A stretch of 37,620 nucleotides of DNA from a virus, in IMG/VR virus record IMGVR_UViG_3300009034_000119, positions 1 to 37,620 of that record. One strand, 5' to 3'. Of this stretch, positions 21,538 through 29,638 are shown piece after piece. How positions within the stretch are numbered: the first letter of the stretch is position 1; each line of letters opens with the position of its first letter. The notes under the pieces were generated by a model. That model did not search any database. It saw only the letters and a list, made by a program, of their open reading frames with translations, and had not been told where the DNA came from. Made by a program: the position numbers and the translations under genes.

Positions 21538-23381
21538 TATTCTATCCCCAGCCTATCTTGCCATTTTTTCTTTTCTTCATTTACATCTAAAGCCTCGAGG
21601 ATCTGAGGGATCACATGACCCCGGACTATCCTCTGGGCTGTGAAAGGATCTAACTGATCTTGAACTATTATAGTGATATCTATTTTCCTTGCTCTTTGAT
21701 CGAAGAAGTTTTTAGTATCACTACTTTTAACTACATATTCTGGACCGCGCTCACCTACTTTAACTATTTCAGGTCCGCCCATTCCTACCCAGCCTCCCTC
21801 TTCTAATCCTCTTATTTTAGCAAACCAAGTCTTAATGAATAATACTGCAGCACCTACAGCTAAGAGATTAATAGGAAAAGGAAGGGCTTCCATGATCTTA
21901 GGGATAATTTGACCTATAGCCCATTTCTCAAAACTTCCTAAGATAGCTCCTACAAAGCCTTCAAGACTAGCTTCCATAGCCATAAATTCGCCTAGAGCTA
22001 CAGCTGCGAACTCTTTCTGAGCTTCAGTCATTCCCTTCATTATTACAGTATAATCATCTGCATAGCCTTCAGTTTCCCTTACAAAAAATCCCATACTTTC
22101 CATGACATTAGCAAAAGCTTCATCAGCTGTTTGTTCAAATTGCTCCCATTGGAGATCTAACTCTGGAGTCTCTACTAATGAAAATAAACGATCCCATTCT
22201 TCTAAGAGTTCTGATGGTGGCTTGAGAGCTTCCCAGTTTATATAGGGCATAGGTAACTCACCAGCTCTAGCCCAAATATCAAATAACTCCTCAGTCCTTT
22301 CAGTTAAATCCATAGTAGCTTTTATTGAGACTTCTTTTTCTTCATCAAGAAGCTTTAATTTATCGTGATAATCTTCAGCTATCTTAGCTAGTCTCTCTTG
22401 CTCTTTTTTTAAAGCCCTAGATTCAGCAGCACTTAAAGACATTCTCATAGCTATTATTTTCAAAGTGTCTGCAAAAGGTATGAAATACTCTACATTCTTA
22501 GCTGTCTCTTTAGCTAGATCTAACAGATATTCTAAGTATCCAGAGTCAATCAGATCTCGCATAGATTGAGTAACCAGCTTAATCATATCTCTAAGATCTT
22601 CATTTTCTGTAACTGTAGCTCCTATCTCTTCTTGGAGATCTCCATAAGTGTTCTTAAGTTGGGCTACTGCGCCTTCATAAGTCTCTACTGCAGCTCTAGA
22701 CATTCCCCCAAATTCTACTCTCAATTCTTTTAAGATCAGATTCTGTGCGCTTAGAACATCACCTGATTTTACTAGAGTTTTTATCTGCTCTTGCTGTTGT
22801 TCAGTAAAACTTACTCCTACTCTCCTTAAAGCTGTAACTCCTAAGATAGGATCATTTAAAGCTTTCCCTACTGAGATAGCACTCTGCTTTAGATCTACTC
22901 CTAAAGCAGTAGACATATCCATTACTATTTCAAGGGCATCCGGGAAGACTTCTTTCCCTATTCTAGTGAAGGTGAGTAAAAGATTTTGTGCGCCTATGAT
23001 AGTCTCATCACCATAAGTAGTAACTTCTTGAAGAGCTGAAGCCATGTCTAATAATTCTTTTTTATTTAGACCAGCTGCTTCGCTTGTAGATCTCAAGACA
23101 GCTTCTAACCTTTTCTCTACTGCTTGCTGCGCTGCAGATCTCTCTATAGCTTCTCCAGTCCAGCGCACTAATCCTTTAAGAGCTTGGCTGATCAGTCTTA
23201 CAGCGCCAGCTATACCAAGGCTAAGTCCAGTGCCAGCTGCTATCTGTTTCCATAAGCCACTAAATCCAGTGCTGGCTTTCTTAGTAGTAGCTGGGAGTCT
23301 CCCTACAGATTTATCTAATCTCTTTAGAGAAGCTTCACCTGTCTTAGAATCTACTGTTACTGTGAATTTAATTTCACTCAT
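21537..23381 (-). CDS. Tail tape measure protein
   Basis: A 614-aa protein setting tail length. N-terminal KFTVTVDSKTGEASLKRLDK start, hydrophobic segments (GTGLSLGIAGAVRLISQALK near residues 50-70; FPINLLAVGAAVLFIKTWFA near 490-510), a long helical body with ALNDPILGVTALRRVGVSFT, and a C-terminal GGWVGMGGPEIVKVGERGPE motif common in this family. The length implies a fairly short tail of roughly 90 nm if 1.5 angstrom per residue applies. It directly follows the chaperone frames. Confidence 0.92.
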   Translation of the reverse strand: MSEIKFTVTVDSKTGEASLKRLDKSVGRLPATTKKASTGFSGLWKQIAAGTGLSLGIAGAVRLISQALKGLVRWTGEAIERSAAQQAVEKRLEAVLRSTSEAAGLNKKELLDMASALQEVTTYGDETIIGAQNLLLTFTRIGKEVFPDALEIVMDMSTALGVDLKQSAISVGKALNDPILGVTALRRVGVSFTEQQQEQIKTLVKSGDVLSAQNLILKELRVEFGGMSRAAVETYEGAVAQLKNTYGDLQEEIGATVTENEDLRDMIKLVTQSMRDLIDSGYLEYLLDLAKETAKNVEYFIPFADTLKIIAMRMSLSAAESRALKKEQERLAKIAEDYHDKLKLLDEEKEVSIKATMDLTERTEELFDIWARAGELPMPYINWEALKPPSELLEEWDRLFSLVETPELDLQWEQFEQTADEAFANVMESMGFFVRETEGYADDYTVIMKGMTEAQKEFAAVALGEFMAMEASLEGFVGAILGSFEKWAIGQIIPKIMEALPFPINLLAVGAAVLFIKTWFAKIRGLEEGGWVGMGGPEIVKVGERGPEYVVKSSDTKNFFDQRARKIDITIIVQDQLDPFTAQRIVRGHVIPQILEALDVNEEKKKWQDRLGIE

Positions 23382-23382
23382 A

Positions 23383-24083
23383 TTACTTTTTCCTCAGTTC
23401 TTTCCTAGCTTTTGCTTCTGAGATTCTTAAGTCATTATCATAGATCATACTAGATGCTTTTAAGAATAATTTTTTAGCTATCCCTTTCAACTCAAGCTCT
23501 TTTAAAAGCCCACTGATTAAGTGTGCATCAAAAGTGAACTGGCTTACATTAGCCCTAAACCACATAAAGACAAAAAGCTCAAATCCTGATAGCTTTTCAA
23601 TGAGCTTCCAGACTTCGCAATTTTTACACCTTGAAGTATCTTCTCCCTTCTCGTGCTGATGCTCTTCTTCTTTTACTAAGGCGTTCCAAAAATCTAACTG
23701 GTAGCAGAGAAGGGTCTTTAGTTTTTTAAGAAGTTCTCTAAATTCTGAGCATAAGCTAATATAGAGTGCCCTAAAAGTTCTTTCTTCCCTTTCAGCCTTT
23801 CTCCTAGCAATCTCCTTAAGACTCTTTCTTTAATTTCTAGATCTTCAATAGGAAGAGGCTTTCCTTTCTGCTTAAGATTCCATTCAGCAATACAAGCCAT
23901 AGCTTTTCTTAAGACTACTTCTGAAAAAAGTCTGATTTTTCCCTTCTCGTCAAAGCTATCAATTTGATTGATCGAGTCTATAGGACTTAACCTTACTTCA
24001 ATCTCAGGGGGATCTAACTCTTTAGTATCAAGCTCATACTTTATCCATTCAGAGAGTGCTTTTCTCTCTTTGAACTCACTCAA
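23383..24083 (-). CDS. Tail assembly chaperone G-T fusion by -1 frameshift
   Basis: Reading starts at 24083, passes 121 codons in the first frame, slips -1 on the heptamer A AAA AAC (23727-23721) and continues open for 112 more codons to the stop at 23383, giving about 233 aa. The zero-frame stop TAA follows the heptamer directly. The extension has a CKNC pair and ends in SEAKARKELRKK. The position between tail tube and tape measure genes is that of lambda gpG-gpGT. The extension frame holds the 60-codon ORF 23383-23565, whose own ATG lacks a ribosome-binding site. Confidence 0.88.
23645..23727 (-). promoter_or_regulatory. Frameshift signal: slippery site and downstream stem
   Basis: Slippery heptamer at 23727-23721, a 6-nt spacer containing the zero-frame stop, then CCCTTCTC (23714-23707), which can pair perfectly with GAGAAGGG (23652-23645) across a 54-nt loop. 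Spacer length and stem position fit a -1 stimulatory structure, though the long loop makes the stem less certain than the heptamer. Confidence 0.7.
23718..24083 (-). CDS. Tail assembly chaperone, short (G-like) form
   Basis: A 121-aa mostly helical protein (IRLFSEVVLRKAMACIAEWN in the middle) ending in LENFLKN at a TAA that follows the slippery site. It is the unshifted product, expected to be the more abundant form, and binds the tape measure during tail assembly. It lies between the tail tube gene and the tape measure gene. Confidence 0.85.
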   Translation of the reverse strand: MSEFKERKALSEWIKYELDTKELDPPEIEVRLSPIDSINQIDSFDEKGKIRLFSEVVLRKAMACIAEWNLKQKGKPLPIEDLEIKERVLRRLLGERLKGKKELLGHSILAYAQNLENFLKN

Positions 24084-24105
24084 GATTTAACCTCCAGATT
24101 AAGAT

Positions 24106-24147
24106 GATAAAAAGAACTTCTTCGGAAGTTACTCAATTCTTTTTATC
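24106..24147 (-). terminator. Terminator hairpin after the tail tube gene
   Basis: GATAAAAAG/CTTTTTATC (24106-24114 with 24139-24147) encloses a second stem AACTTC/GAAGTT with a 4-nt loop (24115-24130); a side bulge of 8 nt interrupts the two. The loop is CGAA in the minus transcript. The 3' arm itself supplies the U-run. It starts right after the tail tube stop codon. It could reduce expression of the chaperone and tape measure relative to tube. Confidence 0.7.
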
Positions 24148-25191
24148 TTAAGCTAAATAATCAGTAGTCCTCAAATTAACTGGGCGAATGTAAGGGTATG
24201 GAGAAGAGAAGCCAGTATAAGTAGCTGCTTTTTCAGCTTGAAGTGTCATAGTGCAAGGGATGATCTCATCAAAAGGATAATCTACATTAATAACTCTAAG
24301 CCTTGGGAAGTAGAAGTCAAATTCATAGAGCTGTGCGCCTTGTAACACTGGTCCGTGAAACCACATACAGGCTTTTTTCTCAGTCTCTGCTATGAAGTCT
24401 GCAAAGTAAGGATCATTGATAGTATTCATCCGCGGGAATGTTAAAGTCATAGTGATTATAGGTGCGCCATTTTCCATAGGCTCGATTATAGAAGGTGAGC
24501 CTGATCCATGAAGTCCATCATGAGGTCTTTCAAAGTGCATGGAGATATCGCTTATTTCTATAGCTGTAGTTTGATCTGGATTAGAAGTATTAGTCTGATA
24601 AGTGATGTAAGATAAGAGATCTGAAAATTTAACTCTTAGCCCTCTGTTTGCATAAGTGAGGGCATCCATCTGAGTAGCTGTGTTTACTGTAGAAGTATTG
24701 ATCAGGTTATTCCCTCTTAGCCCTATAGAGCCTCTCATGAAGCCATCAGCAACTGAAAGATCAAAGGTGTAAGGTTTAGCACTAGGGACTTCAAAAATCT
24801 TACTACGCCTCTCTACTGCAAAAGTAGCAAATTCGCCATAGTTTTCATCAGTCCAAGTGAAAGTATGTCTCCACCCATTCCCAGCTGCAGCTGGCGCACC
24901 AGCTGTCCCAAAGAGCTGTGCTAAGAGAATCCCTATAGCTCCAGGATCATAGCGAAGATCAAATTCAGGTGCAAAGTCTACAGGATCTATCGGACCTAGA
25001 TCCCCTTCAGTAGGCATAGGAGTATCAGCACCTTTAGCAGGGAAGTAAGCTTGATTTCTTACTAAGCCTCCATCAGTATCTATATCCATCCCATAGCCAG
25101 CACCTAGAGCTTCTGCTGTTCCCCAATTTTGAGCTGATTTCTTAGCTCCAGCTGCAAGTAACCTCTTCTGTGCTATTGCTGGTGTAGTCAT
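24148..25191 (-). CDS. Major tail tube protein
   Basis: A 347-aa protein, likely the repeating subunit of the tail tube. Features: FAPEFDLRYDPGAIGILLAQ (about residues 73-92), beta-rich YTFDLSVADGFMRGSIGL, and PIITMTLTFPRMNT. This is the pattern of a tail tube family in which each monomer carries a beta sandwich. It precedes chaperone and tape measure genes, and a strong hairpin follows it, consistent with high-level expression. Confidence 0.85.
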   Translation of the reverse strand: MTTPAIAQKRLLAAGAKKSAQNWGTAEALGAGYGMDIDTDGGLVRNQAYFPAKGADTPMPTEGDLGPIDPVDFAPEFDLRYDPGAIGILLAQLFGTAGAPAAAGNGWRHTFTWTDENYGEFATFAVERRSKIFEVPSAKPYTFDLSVADGFMRGSIGLRGNNLINTSTVNTATQMDALTYANRGLRVKFSDLLSYITYQTNTSNPDQTTAIEISDISMHFERPHDGLHGSGSPSIIEPMENGAPIITMTLTFPRMNTINDPYFADFIAETEKKACMWFHGPVLQGAQLYEFDFYFPRLRVINVDYPFDEIIPCTMTLQAEKAATYTGFSSPYPYIRPVNLRTTDYLA

Positions 25192-25193
25192 TA

Positions 25194-25367
25194 TTAATCC
25201 TCCTCTTTAGATTTATCCTTGACATAAGAAGCAGCTTTAGTTTTCACCCATTCTGCTACTATGTCTTCAGGATAGTCTTCTACTTTATAGACCTTTCCTT
25301 TTTCTAGCTTCCCCCCTTTCCGGGGAGTGCAAGAATCGAGAAGCCATTTAAAGTATTTTTCTTTCAT
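25194..25367 (-). CDS. Short head-tail protein (57 aa)
   Basis: A 57-aa ORF with an ATG at 25367 behind a GAGGT site, ending just before the tail tube start (the tail tube ATG is 2 nt past its stop). Sequence LEKGKVYKVEDYPEDIVAEW resembles the C-terminal half of the 89-aa protein after the capsid gene (SSYTIGRDLDEDQARSWLKS): a beta strand, an acidic turn and a W-containing helix. These small proteins recur in head-tail operons; role unknown. Confidence 0.7.
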   Translation of the reverse strand: MKEKYFKWLLDSCTPRKGGKLEKGKVYKVEDYPEDIVAEWVKTKAASYVKDKSKEED

Positions 25368-25381
25368 AGTTCACCTCGTTT

Positions 25382-25864
25382 TTATAATTCTCCGAACTCT
25401 CCATCTATCCTGATCCTAATTCTCTGATCAAAGAATCCGAAGCCTTCTAAAGACAGATATCCGTTATCAGTTTCAGGTGGCTCTTCTATAGTAACAGCTG
25501 CAGCTAAAGCTCCTAGAGTCCCGGCGCTCTCGCCTTTAGAATCATCATTAATAGCTTTGCAGATATCCCTGATGGCTCTTTCTAGTTTAGTAACTGTATC
25601 TGAAGCATCCTGAACATAGCCTTTGACATTGATAAAATAATCTGCGCAGTAATTATTTTCTCCTATGTAAGTGATAGTGCCTCCACTATCTCTAAAGACC
25701 ATGTAAAGAGGTCTAGTAGGAGCGAGTTTAGCTTCTCTCCAGTGAACATATCTCTTAATAACATCTATAGGAGTGTAGAAATAATTAGCTCCAGCTGTGA
25801 TAGCTGCTAAGACTGTAACTATTCTCTCTATTACTTGCTGTGTCTTTGGATCAGTAGGAGCCAT
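25382..25864 (-). CDS. Tail terminator-like protein
   Basis: A 160-aa protein in the tail-completion position just before tail tube. N-terminal helix QQVIERIVTVLAAITAGANY, central strand RPLYMVFRDSG, and DYFINVKGYVQDASDTVTKL helix followed by a beta end (FFDQRIRIRIDGEF). This order fits tail terminator (gpU-like) proteins that cap the tail at the head side. Assigned by order and fold pattern rather than a firm motif. Confidence 0.65.
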   Translation of the reverse strand: MAPTDPKTQQVIERIVTVLAAITAGANYFYTPIDVIKRYVHWREAKLAPTRPLYMVFRDSGGTITYIGENNYCADYFINVKGYVQDASDTVTKLERAIRDICKAINDDSKGESAGTLGALAAAVTIEEPPETDNGYLSLEGFGFFDQRIRIRIDGEFGEL

Positions 25865-26424
25865 TATCTTTGTCCTCGCTTCATGACACTTAAGATCTGA
25901 GAGACTTGCATAGCTTTTGAAAGAGCTGGCTTCATCTGTCTTATAGATTCAGAGAGCCAGTGTCTAGCTGGAATATCTACTTCACTTTTTAGGGCAAAAA
26001 GAGGCTTGATCCCTAGTCCACTTTTCTCTACTATTAGAAGATTTCCTTTCTTAGATCTAATGATAAAAGCATCAGGATAATTAGCTGCTCTTCCTTTCAC
26101 TCCAGGAAGAGGGATAGTAAGCATCTTAGCTCTTTTAGGTCTTATCTTTCCCCCTAGCTCATGGATCCTAGCATACTTGACAGCTCTTCTTCCAAAGATC
26201 CCAGATCCAATAATAGCTTTTATGAATCGCCCTATAAAAGTTCTGCCAGTAACACTTCTTCTAAGCTGTGCGCTTCTAGTCTTTAAGATAGGACCGCTTA
26301 TATTCCTGATCACTCTTTTGACTGTTTGTCCAGTCCACTTCTGAAGCTGATAATGGATAGCTTTAGACATATCCTCTTTTTTTCTCCTCTTCTTGTATTT
26401 AGTTACATCTACTTTGATCTTCAT
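25864..26424 (-). CDS. Tail completion / minor head-tail protein (HK97 gp10- or Mu gpG-like)
   Basis: A 186-aa very basic protein with YARIHELGGKIRPKRAKMLT (about residues 82-101) followed by IPLPGV, the conserved core of phage virion-morphogenesis/tail-completion proteins. A PARHWLSESI helix is at the C-terminus. It overlaps the connector gene by 4 nt. It would join tail to connector. Confidence 0.8.
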   Translation of the reverse strand: MKIKVDVTKYKKRRKKEDMSKAIHYQLQKWTGQTVKRVIRNISGPILKTRSAQLRRSVTGRTFIGRFIKAIIGSGIFGRRAVKYARIHELGGKIRPKRAKMLTIPLPGVKGRAANYPDAFIIRSKKGNLLIVEKSGLGIKPLFALKSEVDIPARHWLSESIRQMKPALSKAMQVSQILSVMKRGQR

Positions 26425-27242
26425 AGAGTTTTTTTCTTATACCTCTCTAAGACTTCTTTAACAAAAGGAAGGAGATCATCAGTGAGTAGTCCTATAGATC
26501 CATCCCCAAAAGATCTAGAAGTCTCTCCCCATTCTTGCTTATCTTGCTCTTTCCAGAATCTCCCTATCTGCATCTTAGCTGCTAATTTGATATCAGTGGG
26601 GATCCCTGGACTGTCTTTAGCACTTCCCCCGGGCTCGTTCACTGTCATAACATTAGAATTTCCACCTGAAATATCTACAGTCTCATCATCAGTAAATTCC
26701 CCAGTGATAGAGGCTACTTCTACTTGACCAGCTGCATCTCCACCAGCCCAAGTGCCTGAAGTAACATAGACAGCTGAAACTACTCCAGATCCAGAAGCTG
26801 AAGTTACTGTAGCTCCTATAGCTGGCTCTTCAGATCCTGAGTCAAAATTAAACCGCGAGATAGCTACATATCCAGCTTTATAACTTACGCTTATATTCTG
26901 ATTTCCTTCACTCCAGTTAGCACCTACTCTCCATAAGTAGCCTTCATTCTGATAGATCATAAAATCTTCATCAGATCCTTCAGTAAGGGCATCATCATCT
27001 TCAGTAAGCGCACTCACTGAATTGATAGGATAATGCTTAAGATAAAGCCTTCTCTTGTTATTGCCATCATAGAGCTGTGTAGTATAGGTCTGCTCTGCTA
27101 AATTATATTTCACTATCTTATCAAAAGCAGTAGAGAGATCATTGATCAAGATCTCCAAGATAGCATCAAAAGTAGTCCCTGTCTCTTTCAGGTAGACTTT
27201 AAGATCAGCTAGACTCACTAAAGCATTAGCTTCAAGCGTCAT
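26421..27242 (-). CDS. Head-tail adaptor (gp6-like) with an inserted beta domain
   Basis: A 273-aa protein. The N-terminal helix pair (LADLKVYLKETGTTFDAILE) and NISVSYKAGYV to IPTDIKLAAKMQIGRFW are typical of HK97 gp6-like adaptors, but about 70-80 residues are inserted between these last two parts. The insert, glycine-rich and beta, contains SGTWAGGDAAGQVEVASITG, a domain pattern seen in other phage structural proteins. C-terminus LPFVKEVLERYKKK is standard. Confidence 0.82.
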   Translation of the reverse strand: MTLEANALVSLADLKVYLKETGTTFDAILEILINDLSTAFDKIVKYNLAEQTYTTQLYDGNNKRRLYLKHYPINSVSALTEDDDALTEGSDEDFMIYQNEGYLWRVGANWSEGNQNISVSYKAGYVAISRFNFDSGSEEPAIGATVTSASGSGVVSAVYVTSGTWAGGDAAGQVEVASITGEFTDDETVDISGGNSNVMTVNEPGGSAKDSPGIPTDIKLAAKMQIGRFWKEQDKQEWGETSRSFGDGSIGLLTDDLLPFVKEVLERYKKKTL

Positions 27243-27286
27243 GATAGACCTCGCTTTTTAGATACTTGAATTAAAGAGATCTCTTT

Positions 27287-27556
27287 TTATTTCGTCTCTG
27301 AAGGCGCTGGAGAATCAGCTACTTTTTCTATGAAGCCACTCTTCAGCCATGATCGAGCTTGATCTTCATCTAGATCTCTACCAATCGTATAAGAGCTTCC
27401 TGCTACATAGCAGACTCTAGGAGTGCCAAAAGTCCTGAGTGCTACAACCTTCCCTGTGATCTTAAGCTCTTTTTTAGCTTCAACTTTAGGCTTATTCTTG
27501 GCTTCTTTTTTAGCCTTGTCTTTCATTTTCTTATCAATGGTTTCTGCCTTAAGCAT
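27287..27556 (-). CDS. Small head-operon protein (89 aa)
   Basis: An 89-aa protein with a very lysine-rich N-terminus (residues 1-32) and a compact C-terminal part containing CYVAGSSYTIGRDLDEDQAR and WLKSGFIEKV. This C-terminal motif recurs in small proteins encoded after major capsid proteins and partly matches the 57-aa protein at 25194. Possible head accessory. AGGAGG precedes the start. Confidence 0.65.
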   Translation of the reverse strand: MLKAETIDKKMKDKAKKEAKNKPKVEAKKELKITGKVVALRTFGTPRVCYVAGSSYTIGRDLDEDQARSWLKSGFIEKVADSPAPSETK

Positions 27557-27581
27557 TAAAACCTCCTTTAGTTTTGAAAGA

Positions 27582-27606
27582 AGGGGAGAGCTAGAAGCCC
27601 TCCCCT
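27582..27606 (-). terminator. Terminator-like hairpin after the 266-aa head gene
   Basis: AGGGGAG (27606-27600 on the minus strand) pairs with CTCCCCT (27588-27582) over an 11-nt loop, followed by TTCTTTC. It lies in the 90-bp gap 27557-27646, a common place for attenuation after capsid genes. The U-tract is interrupted. Confidence 0.5.
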
Positions 27607-27646
27607 CTAATTCAATTCTGATCTTTGCTAATTTCTTCTCTTCTAC

Positions 27647-28447
27647 TTAAGGTGAGAGCTGTAGCATATACAGCTGATCACCATATCCAGATCCACCAGG
27701 AGTAGTGTTAGTGATTAAAAATCCAGCTCGTTGAGGGATATTATTTCCAGCTGTAGAAAAGTCTACATCAGATCCTGTCATTAAAGCTCCGTCAATATTG
27801 AAATAGAGTTCTCTATCTCTAGCATTTCTACCTGGCACTGTGCTATAGACAGTTCCGAAGCACGGTCCCCATGTCTGACCCCAGAAATAGGATCCACTAG
27901 CTACTGCTCTTAAAGCAACGACTACATTAGATTGAAATTCGCTACTTGTAGGTTGGATATCAGCATAGATATTTCTCCATGCAGTACACCAAGTAGAAGC
28001 TGCAATAGTTACCCTTAAAGGCTCTGCAAGAGTAAGGGCTATTGAAGTTCCTGCGCTTACTGGGCTACTTTTGATTCTATGAAATTGGTAGGCTCCACTC
28101 TTCATGATCCAAACATAGCCATTATTATAATAATCTACTACTCTAGCTGTAGTATCCAGAATGGTGAATACTGAATCTCCGATAGCATAAGCGTTAGCAT
28201 CTGAGTTACATTCAGTAGGAAGATTTCCACAATGCCCTGCTTTCATAGCAGTTAAGGCTCCACCAGCTTGACAGTATCTAAAGACTCGATCATCTATCGC
28301 CCAGCGAGTCCCTATGTCATAATTCTGGGTTGTGCTTACTTCATGAATATCTTGCAGCTTTCCTCCAGACTTCATATGCCCACTAGAGAAAATTTGATCA
28401 ACAAAGATTCCGTCTTTTCCCCTATCAGGGTTATAAGTGTTTTTCAT
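27647..28447 (-). CDS. Putative capsid decoration / head protein
   Basis: A 266-aa beta-rich protein starting only 19 nt downstream of the major capsid stop, where decoration or cement proteins are found. Early part MKNTYNPDRGKDGIFV, central VWIMKSGAYQFHRIKSSPVS and LTLAEPLRVTIA strands, and an asparagine/glycine-rich end. No catalytic motif. Function assigned only by position and expected abundance. Confidence 0.6.
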   Translation of the reverse strand: MKNTYNPDRGKDGIFVDQIFSSGHMKSGGKLQDIHEVSTTQNYDIGTRWAIDDRVFRYCQAGGALTAMKAGHCGNLPTECNSDANAYAIGDSVFTILDTTARVVDYYNNGYVWIMKSGAYQFHRIKSSPVSAGTSIALTLAEPLRVTIAASTWCTAWRNIYADIQPTSSEFQSNVVVALRAVASGSYFWGQTWGPCFGTVYSTVPGRNARDRELYFNIDGALMTGSDVDFSTAGNNIPQRAGFLITNTTPGGSGYGDQLYMLQLSP

Positions 28448-28465
28448 TTTATCTCATTTCCTCCT

Positions 28466-29638
28466 TTAAGCAGCTTCCTGCAAGATTCTCATAGCGTCTG
28501 CTCTGATAACTCCACCACCGACCCTCTTAGAAACTAAGATCCCAGTCATTCCAGCAGTAGCATAAAGCTCTAAGAGCATTTGGACTGTCATTCCTTGCCT
28601 GTCTATGATCCTGTAGCCAGCTCTGATATCTCCAAAGATAACTAGATCGCATTGATCTGAATCTCCTACTTCTGGAAGATCATCTTGAGTGTAGACCTTC
28701 TTTCCTGCCCAGGTTGCTGGAATATCTAAAGCTACTTGGGGTTGCCATAGATACTGACCATAAGAATCAGTGAGTTTCATAAGTGCCAGTTCTGTAGATG
28801 AGTGCATAATAAAAACTCCATTCTTTCTGTATTGAGCTGGCACTTCTTGTCTCAATCCAAGCATATCATTAGCTACTATAGCGTCTGCTGAAGCAGTGGC
28901 GAATCGTGTTACAGTAGTTCCATTAGTTATCCCAGCTGGCTGCTCGTTTGAGTGCCCTGTCCCTGCTATAAAAGCTGTATCTTCAGTCTCGCCTTGGGCT
29001 CTTCCAAAGCTATCTACTATGATAGATTGAAGCTGGACATCAGTATCAGCAAGCTCATCTTTTCCAATTTTAGCTAGACCTTCTAGATCTTCTACATAAT
29101 GAAACTCTTCAGTAGGAGTAACATCAGATTCAACTAGCTCTTTTCCTAGCTCAAGTTTTCCCCAACCTACGCTAACTTCAGTGAGGCTCCTCTTTCTGAT
29201 CCTATCTCTAGTAGTCTGCCTGATAAAAGCCAGACCTCTAACTATAGTGATCTTCTCTAAGGAGCGATAGATCTCAGATTCTAGATCTTCAGGGACTAGG
29301 ATCTGCCCGGTAGCATTTTCTACAAGCGCCTTTCTTTCTTCAGGATCCTGCTCTTTCTTTGTAGCTGTGCATCTTAGATAGTTAAAGAAAGCTTTATTCT
29401 TAAAGGCTTTCTTCTCTTCTTCCTCGTCTGATCCTGGTTTAGGTCGCTTGATTTCAGTTTGAAGCTTCTCAATCAGATCTTTGTTAGCTAAGAATTGAGC
29501 ATCTATTTTATCTTCAAATTCTTTAAACTCTGCTTTAGTGAACATATTTTTATCATACTCTTCATGTTTAGTTCTTATCTGATTGACAAGCTTCTGATTC
29601 TCTTCGATTAATTTTTTTGCTTCTTCTTCAGGTGTCAT
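28466..29638 (-). CDS. Major capsid protein, HK97 fold
   Basis: A 390-aa protein. Residues 1-75 are a charged coiled coil (scaffold-like delta domain, to be cleaved by the protease). The mature part shows the family pattern: ATGQILVPEDLESEIYRSLE, LEGLAKIGKDELADTDVQLQ, TAFIAGTGHSNEQPAGITNG and VSKRVGGGVIRADAM near the end. The start overlaps the protease stop by 4 nt. Confidence 0.95.
   Translation of the reverse strand: MTPEEEAKKLIEENQKLVNQIRTKHEEYDKNMFTKAEFKEFEDKIDAQFLANKDLIEKLQTEIKRPKPGSDEEEEKKAFKNKAFFNYLRCTATKKEQDPEERKALVENATGQILVPEDLESEIYRSLEKITIVRGLAFIRQTTRDRIRKRSLTEVSVGWGKLELGKELVESDVTPTEEFHYVEDLEGLAKIGKDELADTDVQLQSIIVDSFGRAQGETEDTAFIAGTGHSNEQPAGITNGTTVTRFATASADAIVANDMLGLRQEVPAQYRKNGVFIMHSSTELALMKLTDSYGQYLWQPQVALDIPATWAGKKVYTQDDLPEVGDSDQCDLVIFGDIRAGYRIIDRQGMTVQMLLELYATAGMTGILVSKRVGGGVIRADAMRILQEAA

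Noticed and set aside
23383-23565. Independent 60-aa gene downstream of the tail chaperone
   Set aside because: Its ATG has no ribosome-binding site and the frame is continuously open back to the slippery heptamer, so it is the extension of the frameshift product.
26326-26727. Long plus-strand ORF of about 130 codons antisense to connector and tail-completion genes
   Set aside because: It overlaps two well-recognised minus-strand genes and has no family pattern; it reads as a frame shadow. The same applies to plus-strand ORFs at 23044-23421, 6590-6940, 13614-13964 and others.
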